Shown here: positions 17,661 to 25,102 of the stretch, in pieces
Layout of the letters: each line of letters opens with the position of its first letter
Numbering within the stretch: the first letter of the stretch is position 1
NCBI GenBank assembly: GCA_018715745.1
Contig: DVLA01000018.1
Span: 1 to 32,134 of the forward strand
Length of the DNA stretch: 32,134 nucleotides
Direction of reading: 5' to 3'
From: Candidatus Coprenecus stercoripullorum
Lineage (GTDB): Bacteria > Bacteroidota > Bacteroidia > Bacteroidales > UBA932
Made by a program: the position numbers and the translations under genes
The notes under the pieces: generated by a model
Databases searched by the model: none
Told to the model about the DNA's origin: nothing
The model's input: the letters and a program-made list of their open reading frames with translations, nothing else

Positions 17661-18026
17661 TTATAATACTTCGGGTGCCAGTGAAACTATTTTCATATAG
17701 TTGTCGCGAAGCTCACGGGCAACGGGCCCGAAAATACGGGTGCCGCGGACTTCGCCCTGGTTATTCAGAAGCACGCAGGCATTATCATCAAAACGTATAT
17801 AAGAACCGTCAGCACGACGGACCTCTTTCTTCGTGCGCACTACGACTGCCTTGGACACCGATCCCTTCTTTGCGTCACCGCCGGGAACGGCGCTCTTCAC
17901 TGCTACGACAATCTTGTCCCCTACAGTCGCATAACGACGGCGCGTGCCGCCAAGGACACGGATGCAAAGCACTTCCTTCGCACCACTGTTGTCGGCCACT
18001 TGTAAACGTGTCTCTTGCTGTATCAT
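17661..18026 (-). CDS. rplN: Ribosomal protein uL14
   Basis: The 121-residue protein begins [20 protein letters not shown] and ends [15 protein letters not shown]...; the central [20 protein letters not shown] is also conserved. It sits at the subunit interface (bridge B8) and is one of the most conserved large-subunit proteins. It is three bases after rpsQ and 13 before rplX. Its first codon overlaps no ribosome-binding motif. Confidence 0.98.
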   Translation of the reverse strand: MIQQETRLQVADNSGAKEVLCIRVLGGTRRRYATVGDKIVVAVKSAVPGGDAKKGSVSKAVVVRTKKEVRRADGSYIRFDDNACVLLNNQGEVRGTRIFGPVARELRDNYMKIVSLAPEVL

Positions 18027-18029
18027 AGC

Positions 18030-18284
18030 TTACTTAACTTTTTCTACGATTTCTACTAACCTCCAGCATTTGGTCTTACTCAAGGGACGAGTCTCCATAA
18101 TGCGGACTGTATCTCCTTCGTCGCATATATTCTTCTCATCGTGAGCGACGAATTTAGTGGTTTTATTTACGAACTTGCCGTAAATGGGATGTTTTTCCTT
18201 CTCCTTTACAGCCACAACGATGGACTTGTCCATCTTGTTGCTTACCACTATCCCGATTCTTTCTTTGCGTAAATTTCTTTCCAT
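18030..18284 (-). CDS. rpsQ: Ribosomal protein uS17
   Basis: The 84-residue OB-fold protein contains [37 protein letters not shown] and the [19 protein letters not shown] segment. It is a primary 16S rRNA-binding protein in the body of the small subunit. It lies 12 bases after rpmC and three bases before rplN. Confidence 0.98.
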   Translation of the reverse strand: MERNLRKERIGIVVSNKMDKSIVVAVKEKEKHPIYGKFVNKTTKFVAHDEKNICDEGDTVRIMETRPLSKTKCWRLVEIVEKVK

Positions 18285-18296
18285 AAATATATGCGG

Positions 18297-18500
18297 CTAT
18301 TCGGCCTTTGCGTTTCTTTCCTGTTCTCCGAGAATAGTCATCATGCGGGCGATATCCTTTTTCGCCTTTCTGATCTTGGAAGTATCCTCAATGGGGGAGA
18401 TAGCGTGGTTGAGCAGCATCTGGCTGAGATTGGCCTTCTCGGTCTCGATGCGCTCACGCAAATCCTTTATTGACATCTCGCGAATTTCTTTAGGCTTCAT
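18297..18500 (-). CDS. rpmC: Ribosomal protein uL29
   Basis: The 67-residue all-helical protein has EIREMSIKDLRERIETEKAN and the second-helix segment TSKIRKAKKDIARMMTILGE. It lies at the peptide exit tunnel beside uL23 and helps dock SRP and trigger factor. AAGGAGGAG at 18508-18516, seven bases before ATG, supports the start. It lies between rplP and rpsQ. Confidence 0.97.
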   Translation of the reverse strand: MKPKEIREMSIKDLRERIETEKANLSQMLLNHAISPIEDTSKIRKAKKDIARMMTILGEQERNAKAE

Positions 18501-18520
18501 CTTTTATCTCCTCCTTAATT

Positions 18521-18943
18521 TTATTGTTCTACATAATCCCTGCGGACCACAAACTTTGTAATTACAGGCAGCTTCTGAGCCCCGAGACGGAGAGCCTCCC
18601 TTGCAACCTCCAAAGGAACGCCTTCCGCTTCAATAAGCATACGGCCCGGAGTAACGGGAGCCACAAATCCTTCAGGATTACCCTTACCCTTACCCATACG
18701 CACTTCGGCAGGCTTCTTGGTAAAAGGCTTGTCAGGAAAAACACGTATCCAGATCTTTCCCTCACGCTTCATGTAACGCACTACAGCCTGACGGGCAGCC
18801 TCTATCTGCTGACCGGTAAGCCAGCATGACTCCAGAGTCTTTATACCGAAAGAACCGAAAGACAGTTCTGTCCCGCGGTGCGCATTTCCTTTCATGCGCC
18901 CCTTCTGCTGCCTCCTAAACTTTGTTTTCTTTGGTTGTAACAT
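18521..18943 (-). CDS. rplP: Ribosomal protein uL16
   Basis: The 140-residue protein starts [20 protein letters not shown] and includes [40 protein letters not shown] and [20 protein letters not shown]. It lies near the A-site tRNA elbow and peptidyl-transferase centre. Normally rpsC stands immediately upstream in the same operon; here it does not. Instead a consensus promoter begins about 90 bases upstream, making rplP the first gene of the transcript. No Shine-Dalgarno sequence is visible. Confidence 0.98.
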   Translation of the reverse strand: MLQPKKTKFRRQQKGRMKGNAHRGTELSFGSFGIKTLESCWLTGQQIEAARQAVVRYMKREGKIWIRVFPDKPFTKKPAEVRMGKGKGNPEGFVAPVTPGRMLIEAEGVPLEVAREALRLGAQKLPVITKFVVRRDYVEQ

Positions 18944-19031
18944 TGTCTTATACTGTTTAACTATAACTCAAATAAATATAATCGCCTTATTACCACCCCA
19001 TTAGACACAATTATCCTCTGAAGGCGGGTTG

Positions 19032-19062
19032 CAAAGATATGACAAATTATCATAACGCCAAA
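19032..19062 (-). promoter_or_regulatory. Consensus Bacteroides promoter for the ribosomal-protein cluster
   Basis: On the minus strand, TTTG (19059-19062) is separated by 19 bases from TATCTTTG (19032-19039), an exact match to both consensus elements (TTTG and TAnnTTTG). The start would fall near 19026, giving a leader of about 85 bases before rplP. The flanking DNA upstream is A/T-rich. Confidence 0.8.
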
Positions 19063-19245
19063 TTATTTCAGCATTTTTTACTCAGAAAACATACATATTT
19101 TCGACACGGAAAATCAATACCCAAATCCGGTTGGCTCAATAATTTATAAAAATCAAAAAAAAATCCGCGCACCGCATTTCGACATGCGTATCATCTTCCC
19201 CGGGACAAGAAAGTCCGGGACCGCCCCGACAGATACTCTACAAAC

Positions 19246-19280
19246 TTTGCACACCCGACGGTGATTTATGCTTAACTTTG
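19246..19280 (+). promoter_or_regulatory. Bacteroides-type promoter for the nagB-like gene
   Basis: TAACTTTG at 19273-19280 matches the -7 consensus exactly, and TTTG occurs at 19246-19249. The spacing of 23 bases is longer than the usual 19-21, so the upstream element is less certain. Because the -7 element lies downstream of the ATG at 19268, that ATG cannot be on this transcript, which supports starting the gene at 19301. Confidence 0.55.
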
Positions 19281-19300
19281 CAGTTCAAGACAACAGCATT

Positions 19301-21616
19301 ATGTGTTCCGAATTTTCAAATGTAGAAAAAGCCTTTGCAGGCAATGTCACACACAGATTCCCTACAAACATCCCTTATATTACCGTGGAGAATTTCCCGA
19401 AACTGGGAAAGCTCGCGGCCCTGCGATTTCTCGAGTGGGCAGACACTAACCCCGAAGGCGTAATAAGCCTCCCTACGGGGAAGACCCCGGAATATTTCAT
19501 AGAATGGGTAAAAAGGACCCTGAACGGATGGAATACGGCCGAGGGAGAAAAAATGCGCATGGAAAACGGATTGGCGATAAAGCACAAGCCGGACCTGCGC
19601 GGGCTGCACTTCGTGCAGATAGACGAATTCTATCCGATAGACCCGACACAGCACAACAGCTTCTACTATTATGTAAAGAAATACTATATCGAAGGATTCG
19701 GCCTCGATGCGTCGAAAGGACAGTTCATAAACTGCGATGAAATCCCGCTGGCGGACGGAAGGCATTTCAATGAGGTATTCGCTGACGGAGTCATAGATCT
19801 CGGCCTGCGCTACCGCGAGCCGGCAAATGCCGCCGAAAGGATACAGCAGCGTTCCATCTTCATGATCGACAACTGGTGCGCCGAATACGACCAGAAAGTC
19901 AAGGATCTGGGAGGCATAGGGTTCTTCCTCGGAGGCATAGGGCCGGACGGTCACATCGCATTCAACACGAGAGGAAGCGACCCTCACTCCACTACAAGAC
20001 TGACCCACACGAATTTTGAAACGCAGGCCGCCGCAGCCGGAGACCTCGGCGGCATTGAGGTATCCAGGACCAAACCCGTAATAACCATAGGGCTTGATAC
20101 CATAACGCATAACCGGGATGCCGTTGCCATCATATTTGCAGCCGGAGAAGCAAAGGCCCCGGTAGTTGCCGACGCCCTCGAGAAAAAGCCGTGCAACCTG
20201 TATCCGGCGTCCGTTCTCGCCAAATTGCCGAACGCACGTTTCTATCTGACCACAGGCGCAGCATCGATGCTGCATGAATCCGTATACAACTACTACACCT
20301 CCACCCCCTGGAGCCAGGAAAAAACCGACAGGGCGGTAATCGACTGCTGCAACAGGATAAACAAATACGGTGACAAGGTAACGGTAGAAGACCTCATGGA
20401 GGACGAATACTGCAGGATGATTCCGGACCTGGGCGAGCATACCGTACAGAGCGTCATAGATTCGCTCAAAAAGAAAATCGACTGCGGGACGTCTTCCTGG
20501 AGCAACCAGACTTTTTACTATACCGGTCCCCATCACGATGACATACTGCTCGGGCTTCTTCCGCACATACACAGGGTATCCAGGAACGAAACCAACAGTT
20601 CCCACTTCTCCATAATGACTTCCGGCTTCAACGCCGTCACCAACCGTTTCCTGATAACCGCACTCGAAGAGACGCTCGATTTCCTTGACAAGGGCAAAAT
20701 CGAGATGACAGACTACCCGGATTTCTTCAGTAAGGGATGGACGGAAAAGAGGGACAAGGACATATACCATTTCCTGATTAACGTGGCATCCGGAAACGCT
20801 GAGGAACGCAAGCGCGGCAGGGCGCACAGGCTCGTAAGGGACTTCGTCGAAATCTACGGCGTACGCGACAAGGCCGCACTGCGCAAAAAAATCACGGAAG
20901 TAATAGACGAAACCCGCAGGAGCTACGACGGACAGAAGATGTCCGCCGACATAAGGCTGCTGAAAGGCATGATAAGGGAGTTTGAAGAGGAACTGGTATG
21001 GGGATTCTTCGGGATAAAGAATGAAAACGTACACCACCTCAGGCTCGGGTTCTATACGGGCGACATCTTCACGGAACAGCCCAACAGGGAAAGGGACGTT
21101 GCCCCCATTCTCGAAGAGTTGCGCACAATAAAGCCTACCGTAATCAGTATCGCCTTCGACCCCGAAGGCAGCGGGCCAGACACCCACTACAAGGTTCTCC
21201 AGGCAATAGCGGAAGCCATAAGGGAATGGTCAAGGGAAACCGACCTCAGCCACCTCAAGATATGGGGATACAGAAACGTATGGTACAGATTCCTCCCTTC
21301 CGAGGCCACGCACATAGTACCGGTATCCCTCAATGCGATGGGAGTATTTGACAACGCTTTCTGCAACTGCTACACAAGCCAGGTAGACGCTTCGTTCCCG
21401 AGCTACATGCTCGACGGCAAATTCAGCGACCTGGCCAAGAGGATATGGGTCGGCCAGCTCGCGAAGGTGCAGCGCGTTCTCGGCAAGCCTTTCTTCTATC
21501 AGAATCCAAGCCCGAGGCTGCGCACTACGCACGGCCTGCTTTTCTTCAAGGAGATGAGCGTGGAGGAATTCCTCAAGTCGGCAAGGGAGCTGCAGAAATC
21601 CATGGGCGGCAACTGA
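19301..21616 (+). CDS. Glucosamine-6-phosphate deaminase-like protein fused to a PIG-L-like domain
   Basis: The 771-residue protein (start at ATG 19301, see promoter) has two parts. The N-terminal NagB-like domain, about residues 25-335, shows SLPTGKTPEYF (phosphate loop), FVQIDEFYPI with the catalytic acidic pair near 108-109, and GGIGPDGHIAFN at 211-222, all hallmarks of deaminases that convert glucosamine-6-phosphate to fructose-6-phosphate. The C-terminal part, from about residue 405, resembles PIG-L/LmbE deacetylases: PHHDDI at 410-415 in place of the usual HPDDE core, and GPDTHYKVL downstream as the second metal-binding segment. His411, Asp413 and Asp414 are kept; the Glu is Ile. This fusion is seen in Bacteroidales. 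The deacetylase activity is uncertain. A DUF4294 gene follows with a one-base overlap. Confidence 0.85.
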   Translation: MCSEFSNVEKAFAGNVTHRFPTNIPYITVENFPKLGKLAALRFLEWADTNPEGVISLPTGKTPEYFIEWVKRTLNGWNTAEGEKMRMENGLAIKHKPDLRGLHFVQIDEFYPIDPTQHNSFYYYVKKYYIEGFGLDASKGQFINCDEIPLADGRHFNEVFADGVIDLGLRYREPANAAERIQQRSIFMIDNWCAEYDQKVKDLGGIGFFLGGIGPDGHIAFNTRGSDPHSTTRLTHTNFETQAAAAGDLGGIEVSRTKPVITIGLDTITHNRDAVAIIFAAGEAKAPVVADALEKKPCNLYPASVLAKLPNARFYLTTGAASMLHESVYNYYTSTPWSQEKTDRAVIDCCNRINKYGDKVTVEDLMEDEYCRMIPDLGEHTVQSVIDSLKKKIDCGTSSWSNQTFYYTGPHHDDILLGLLPHIHRVSRNETNSSHFSIMTSGFNAVTNRFLITALEETLDFLDKGKIEMTDYPDFFSKGWTEKRDKDIYHFLINVASGNAEERKRGRAHRLVRDFVEIYGVRDKAALRKKITEVIDETRRSYDGQKMSADIRLLKGMIREFEEELVWGFFGIKNENVHHLRLGFYTGDIFTEQPNRERDVAPILEELRTIKPTVISIAFDPEGSGPDTHYKVLQAIAEAIREWSRETDLSHLKIWGYRNVWYRFLPSEATHIVPVSLNAMGVFDNAFCNCYTSQVDASFPSYMLDGKFSDLAKRIWVGQLAKVQRVLGKPFFYQNPSPRLRTTHGLLFFKEMSVEEFLKSARELQKSMGGN

Positions 21617-22272
21617 TGCGCCTGTTACGTAAAACCATACCGGCAATCCTGTTGTCCTGTGTCCTCCTGTCATCCGCAGCGGCACAGGACAATGATTCCA
21701 TAGTTGTGGTTTACGCCCCGGACACGGACACTACGGTAATCGAATCCATCCCCCCGGTATACGTAAGCGCAAGGCGCAAGGGTAAGGAGTGGCGGAAATA
21801 CTACAGGCTTGTCCACAATTTTGCCAAGACATACCCTTACGCCCTCGTCGCAAAAGAAAAACTGGAAGAGGCAGACTCGAACATATCCGGAATGCAGAAG
21901 AGAAAACAGAACCGGTATATCAACTCATTCCAGGACGAACTGTTCGCAACCTTCGAAAAACCGCTCAGGGATCTCACCATCAGTCAGGGAAAACTCCTGC
22001 TCAGGCTGATTGACAGGGAAGCGGGTCTCACCTCCTACAATATAGTCAAAGACTATAAAGGCAAGGTGGCGGCAGGCTTCTGGCAGGGAGTCGCCAGGCT
22101 GTTCGGCTCGGACATGAAACGCCCCTACGACAAGGATGGGGAAGACAGGCAGACAGAAGAGCTCGTCATTCTTTACCAGAAAGGGGAATTCAACAGGCTG
22201 TACAGATCCGTCTTCGGCAAGAATCCGCCGGAGCCGGCCGTAAGGCCAAAAAAGGATTATCCTCAGAAATAA
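21616..22272 (+). CDS. DUF4294 protein, exported
   Basis: I start at ATG 21616, which overlaps the upstream stop (TGATG); the frame is open further upstream but lies inside the fusion gene. The 218-residue protein has a signal peptide (MRLLRKTIPAILLSCVLL..., likely cleaved after AAAQ) and the DUF4294 core: YPYALVAKEKL, KPLRDLTISQGKLLLRLIDR, SYNIVKDYKGKVAAGFWQG and the RLFGSDMKRPYDKDGEDRQT segment. The function of this Bacteroidota family is not known. Its last 10 bases overlap the 3' end of the convergent lpxH gene. Confidence 0.88.
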   Translation: MRLLRKTIPAILLSCVLLSSAAAQDNDSIVVVYAPDTDTTVIESIPPVYVSARRKGKEWRKYYRLVHNFAKTYPYALVAKEKLEEADSNISGMQKRKQNRYINSFQDELFATFEKPLRDLTISQGKLLLRLIDREAGLTSYNIVKDYKGKVAAGFWQGVARLFGSDMKRPYDKDGEDRQTEELVILYQKGEFNRLYRSVFGKNPPEPAVRPKKDYPQK

Positions 22273-23036
22273 CGGCGTACAAGGGACAGGCTGCAGCCGT
22301 CGTATACGGCATATTCCCCTCCATGAGACCAGTCACCGAGGATAATCAGCTCCCCTCCGGAAGGGATTCTTGTTCTTGCCGGAGTATGCAGATGCCCGAA
22401 AATATAATAGTCTATCCCCCCTCCGTGTACGGCAGCCCAGTTCCTTCCGAAATCATCAGCGAACCTGAAAACCGGCTCGTCTTCGCCCTTAAAAGAAAAC
22501 GCGGCATTATCCGGGGCCATCTTCATCTTCTTAGAATGGGCCGCCCAGGCATAGCCAAGCGCAAAGGCCCAGCGCGGATGTACGGCACTGAACAGCCTTT
22601 GCAGGAAACGGTTGTGGAACATCCAGCGTATAAAGCGGAATCCGGCATCCGTCTTTCCGAGCCCGTCCCCGTGGCCGAGACAGAACCTGCACCCTGCTGC
22701 CTCCATCACATAAGGCTGGGACAGGACCTTCATACCGATTTCCTTTTCGAAATAACCGTAAGCCCACACATCGTGGTTGCCGGGGAAAAAACAGACCTCG
22801 ACACCGGAATCGCACAGTTCCGCCAGCTTTCCCAACGTCCTGGTATGCCCTCTCGGTATCACATACCTATACTCATACCAGAAATCAAAAATATCCCCGA
22901 GCAGGTACAGGGCCCTCGCATCGGACGAGATTCCGTCCAAAAAATCCACAAAATCCTTCTCGAGACGCATGGAATCGCAGAAAGCCGAACCCAGATGGAC
23001 ATCCGAGACGAAATAGGTCTTCGTCCTCTCTACCAT
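22263..23036 (-). CDS. lpxH: UDP-2,3-diacylglucosamine hydrolase (LpxH-type phosphoesterase)
   Basis: I start at ATG 23036 (257 residues); a longer frame exists but reads through the upstream uppP gene. The metallophosphoesterase motifs are complete: SDVHLG (Asp12, His14), LGDIFDFW (Asp48), PGNHD (Asn87, His88, Asp89), LGHGDG (His122) and FGHLHTP near the C-terminus. The enzyme hydrolyses UDP-2,3-diacylglucosamine to lipid X in lipid A synthesis at the inner membrane. The DIFDFWYE and DGLGK segments match Bacteroidota LpxH rather than generic phosphatases. Its start overlaps the uppP stop by seven bases, so translation is likely coupled. Confidence 0.88.
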   Translation of the reverse strand: MVERTKTYFVSDVHLGSAFCDSMRLEKDFVDFLDGISSDARALYLLGDIFDFWYEYRYVIPRGHTRTLGKLAELCDSGVEVCFFPGNHDVWAYGYFEKEIGMKVLSQPYVMEAAGCRFCLGHGDGLGKTDAGFRFIRWMFHNRFLQRLFSAVHPRWAFALGYAWAAHSKKMKMAPDNAAFSFKGEDEPVFRFADDFGRNWAAVHGGGIDYYIFGHLHTPARTRIPSGGELIILGDWSHGGEYAVYDGCSLSLVRRYF

Positions 23037-23854
23037 ATTGTCAATATTATGGACAGAAGCCCTGCGACAGCACAGTAAATAGCGAAATAAAACAGCTTGG
23101 CCTTCTGCACGAGGGCCAGCATCCACCGGCAGGCGGCATAACCGGAGACGAATGCCGTCAAGGCCCCCAGGCACAGGGAAAGGGACGATATTCCAGAGGC
23201 CCCGGCCGAGAAATCCCCTCCCACAAGGCTAAGGAAAGTCTCGCCGAGTATAGGTATAAGAACCATCAGAAATGAAAATTTCGCCACGGCGCTTTTCCTG
23301 ACACCGAGCATCAGGCCGGTTGCAATGGTAGTACCCGAGCGCGACAGGCCGGGCATGACGGCAAAGGCCTGCGCCAGCCCGATAATTGCGGCGTCCCTGT
23401 AGCTCACTTCGCGGCCGGCCTCGACGCCCGTACCGGCAGACTTCCTGGCCTGCCTGTTTGAAAGCCATTCACCGAGCAAAAGAAGCAGAGACGTAAGCAG
23501 AAGCATGGAGCCGACGACTGTGAGCCCGGCCCCAAAAACATCCTCCACAAAATCCTTGAAAAAAAAGCCCACGACAGCCACAGGTATCATCGACACGAGT
23601 ATCTTGCAGACATACTGCGTCTGCGCATTATACCTGAACTTGAAGAATCCGGAAAGCAGCTCCCATATCTCCTTTCTCAGGGCGACGACAGTACTGAGCA
23701 CCGTTGCGGCATGCACGGCCACCTCGAAAGACAGGTTGCCGGTATCTATCCCGAACAGTTCCTTGAAAATCGTAATATGCCCGCTGCTACTTACAGGCAG
23801 AAACTCGGTAAGCCCCTGTACAAGGCCGAGTATCACGGCTTCATACCACTCCAT
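23030..23854 (-). CDS. uppP: Undecaprenyl-diphosphate phosphatase (UppP/BacA)
   Basis: The 274-residue integral membrane protein has the two signature motifs of the family: [13 protein letters not shown] at residues 14-26 (Glu17 and the Ser cluster) and PGLSRSGTT at 168-176 (Arg172). About eight hydrophobic segments are visible. It dephosphorylates undecaprenyl diphosphate, recycling the lipid carrier for peptidoglycan and surface glycans. It stands between a DUF3098 gene (two bases) and lpxH (overlap). Confidence 0.97.
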   Translation of the reverse strand: MEWYEAVILGLVQGLTEFLPVSSSGHITIFKELFGIDTGNLSFEVAVHAATVLSTVVALRKEIWELLSGFFKFRYNAQTQYVCKILVSMIPVAVVGFFFKDFVEDVFGAGLTVVGSMLLLTSLLLLLGEWLSNRQARKSAGTGVEAGREVSYRDAAIIGLAQAFAVMPGLSRSGTTIATGLMLGVRKSAVAKFSFLMVLIPILGETFLSLVGGDFSAGASGISSLSLCLGALTAFVSGYAACRWMLALVQKAKLFYFAIYCAVAGLLSIILTIW

Positions 23855-23856
23855 GG

Positions 23857-24111
23857 CTATATGCTGCGTTTATCTGAGCTGCGCCCTTTGAAAAGCGGCC
23901 TGCGTACCATCAGCGCCACAATAACCAGAACATAGCCCGCAAGTATCAGAACAGGGGAAACATACATGCGGGTAAAACTGAAAAGGGCATAATTGAATTC
24001 ATCCGGGCTCCCGGCCCCTCCGCCAAGCAGCAGCAAATAACCTATGACCTGTACGGCCAGGCCCGCTATGATATAATAAAGGTTTCGTTTCGGAATCGCG
24101 AACTTATCCAT
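23857..24111 (-). CDS. DUF3098 membrane protein
   Basis: This 84-residue protein has two hydrophobic segments ([20 protein letters not shown] and [18 protein letters not shown]) joined by a short loop containing [11 protein letters not shown], which fits the DUF3098 family. No function is known. The gene is regularly found between ftsX and uppP in Bacteroidota, which hints at a role in cell division or wall growth. It follows ftsX by 15 bases. Confidence 0.85.
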   Translation of the reverse strand: MDKFAIPKRNLYYIIAGLAVQVIGYLLLLGGGAGSPDEFNYALFSFTRMYVSPVLILAGYVLVIVALMVRRPLFKGRSSDKRSI

Positions 24112-24126
24112 GTCTATAAAGTTTGT

Positions 24127-25008
24127 CTATACGTAATACAATTCATCTTTGGTAATCGATACCATATTGCGCACCACGAAAAGGGTGGAGAGCAGGCAGA
24201 TGAGAATCCCTGCCAGAATCACGCAAAGCATGACAGCAGCGAGCATTACGGCATCGAAAAGGGTGAACAGCTGGTTGAATTCGTTCCTTATCATGTACAG
24301 CGCCGCCAGCAGGCAAAGGTCGGCAATCGCCCCCGAAATAAGGCCCTGGAAAAACGCCTGGCCCAAAAACGGCCTGGAGATAAACCCCTTGGTGGCGCCG
24401 ACAAGACGCATTGTGTGAATAGTGAATCTCTTCGAAAATATATTGAGCCTTACGGTATTGTTGATAAGCACGACGGAGACGAAAAGCAGGAGGGCTATGA
24501 ATACCGCCATTATTATGCCAATCCTCTCTATATTGGCGTTAAGCAACTCCACCAAGGACTGCTGGTAAACGACATCGTCCACTACCGGTATTTCCATAAG
24601 GCCTGCCTCTATCACGGCAAGGCTGTCCGTCGAAATATATGCCGCATCCACCTGCAGTTCAAGCGAGACCGGTATGGGGTTCGATTCGAATACGTCCAGG
24701 AAGTCCTCCCCGAGCAGCCGCTTCATTTCCCTCACCCCGTCCTCTTTGGTAATAATCCGTACGTTCTTTACAAAATGCCTGTCCTTGAGCTCATCAGCCA
24801 GAATCTCGGCATCGCTGTCGCCCGCTTCCACATTAAGGACAGCCGTAACGGTGATGTTTTCCTTGAAATAGTTGGAAACCGACCTCGCATTCACAACGAC
24901 AAGCCCGGCAATACCGAAGAGGAACAGGACCAGGCTTATACTGACGACAGAAGACAGATACGAACGTATCAGCCTGCCATACAGAATATTATTATCACTT
25001 TTCCTCAT
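24127..25008 (-). CDS. ftsX: Cell-division protein FtsX
   Basis: I start at ATG 25008 (293 residues); the frame is open further but the added segment crosses the promoter region. The protein has an N-terminal membrane segment (VVSISLVLFLFGIAGLVVV), a periplasmic domain, then SLVELLNANIERIG and three further membrane segments, with RFTIHTMRLVGATKGFISRP, the conserved cytoplasmic segment that contacts FtsE. With the ATPase FtsE (not in this window) it controls peptidoglycan hydrolases at the septum. It is the first gene of ftsX-DUF3098-uppP-lpxH. Confidence 0.95.
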   Translation of the reverse strand: MRKSDNNILYGRLIRSYLSSVVSISLVLFLFGIAGLVVVNARSVSNYFKENITVTAVLNVEAGDSDAEILADELKDRHFVKNVRIITKEDGVREMKRLLGEDFLDVFESNPIPVSLELQVDAAYISTDSLAVIEAGLMEIPVVDDVVYQQSLVELLNANIERIGIIMAVFIALLLFVSVVLINNTVRLNIFSKRFTIHTMRLVGATKGFISRPFLGQAFFQGLISGAIADLCLLAALYMIRNEFNQLFTLFDAVMLAAVMLCVILAGILICLLSTLFVVRNMVSITKDELYYV

Positions 25009-25031
25009 TTGTCCCAAAGAGATAGGAGCTT

Positions 25032-25039
25032 CAAAGATA
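25032..25039 (-). promoter_or_regulatory. -7 promoter element for the ftsX cluster
   Basis: TATCTTTG on the minus strand is an exact -7 match, 23 bases before the ftsX start. No TTTG at the usual -33 spacing is seen, so this rests on one element. Confidence 0.45.
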
Positions 25040-25073
25040 CGAAAAACAAATCTATCTTTAGGTTTTTTATTAC

Positions 25074-25081
25074 TATCTTTG
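25074..25081 (+). promoter_or_regulatory. -7 promoter element for the GT5-like gene
   Basis: TATCTTTG at 25074-25081 exactly matches the -7 consensus, 21 bases before the start codon at 25103. No canonical -33 TTTG is seen. It is divergent from the ftsX element 34 bases away, so the two promoters may compete or share a regulator. Confidence 0.45.
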
Positions 25082-25102
25082 CAGATAAAGAACAAGACCA
25101 CA

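Larger units (their letters stand above)
18944..19300. other. Divergent intergenic region between rplP and the nagB-like gene
   Basis: This 357-base region holds no gene I can support and no remnant of rpsC. From left to right it contains the rplP leader, with CGCCTT (18983-18988) able to pair with AAGGCG (19021-19026); the rplP promoter (19032-19062); an A/T-rich stretch; two small inverted repeats, CGCAT/ATGCG at 19173-19188 and TCCC-GGAC/GTCC-GGGA at 19197-19220; and the nagB promoter (19246-19280). The inverted repeats could be operator sites, but they are short and this is only a possibility. Confidence 0.6.

Noticed and set aside
19268-19300. An earlier ATG for the nagB-like gene
   Set aside because: The -7 promoter element at 19273-19280 lies downstream of this ATG, so a message made from that promoter would not contain it.
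18944-19300. A decayed rpsC or other ribosomal gene upstream of rplP
   Set aside because: I read the minus strand for the C-terminal part of uS3 and found no matching segment; the region instead carries a promoter and A/T-rich DNA.
19316-21187. A 623-codon open frame on the minus strand opposite the nagB-like gene
   Set aside because: It lies wholly antisense to a clear two-domain enzyme, shows no recognisable motif, and its composition (Val, Tyr, Gly, Arg-rich) is typical of the mirror frame of a high-GC third-position gene.
21445-21615. A longer start for the DUF4294 gene inside the upstream fusion gene
   Set aside because: The added 57 residues are out-of-frame reading of the NagB/PIG-L gene and would hide the clear signal peptide that begins at 21616.
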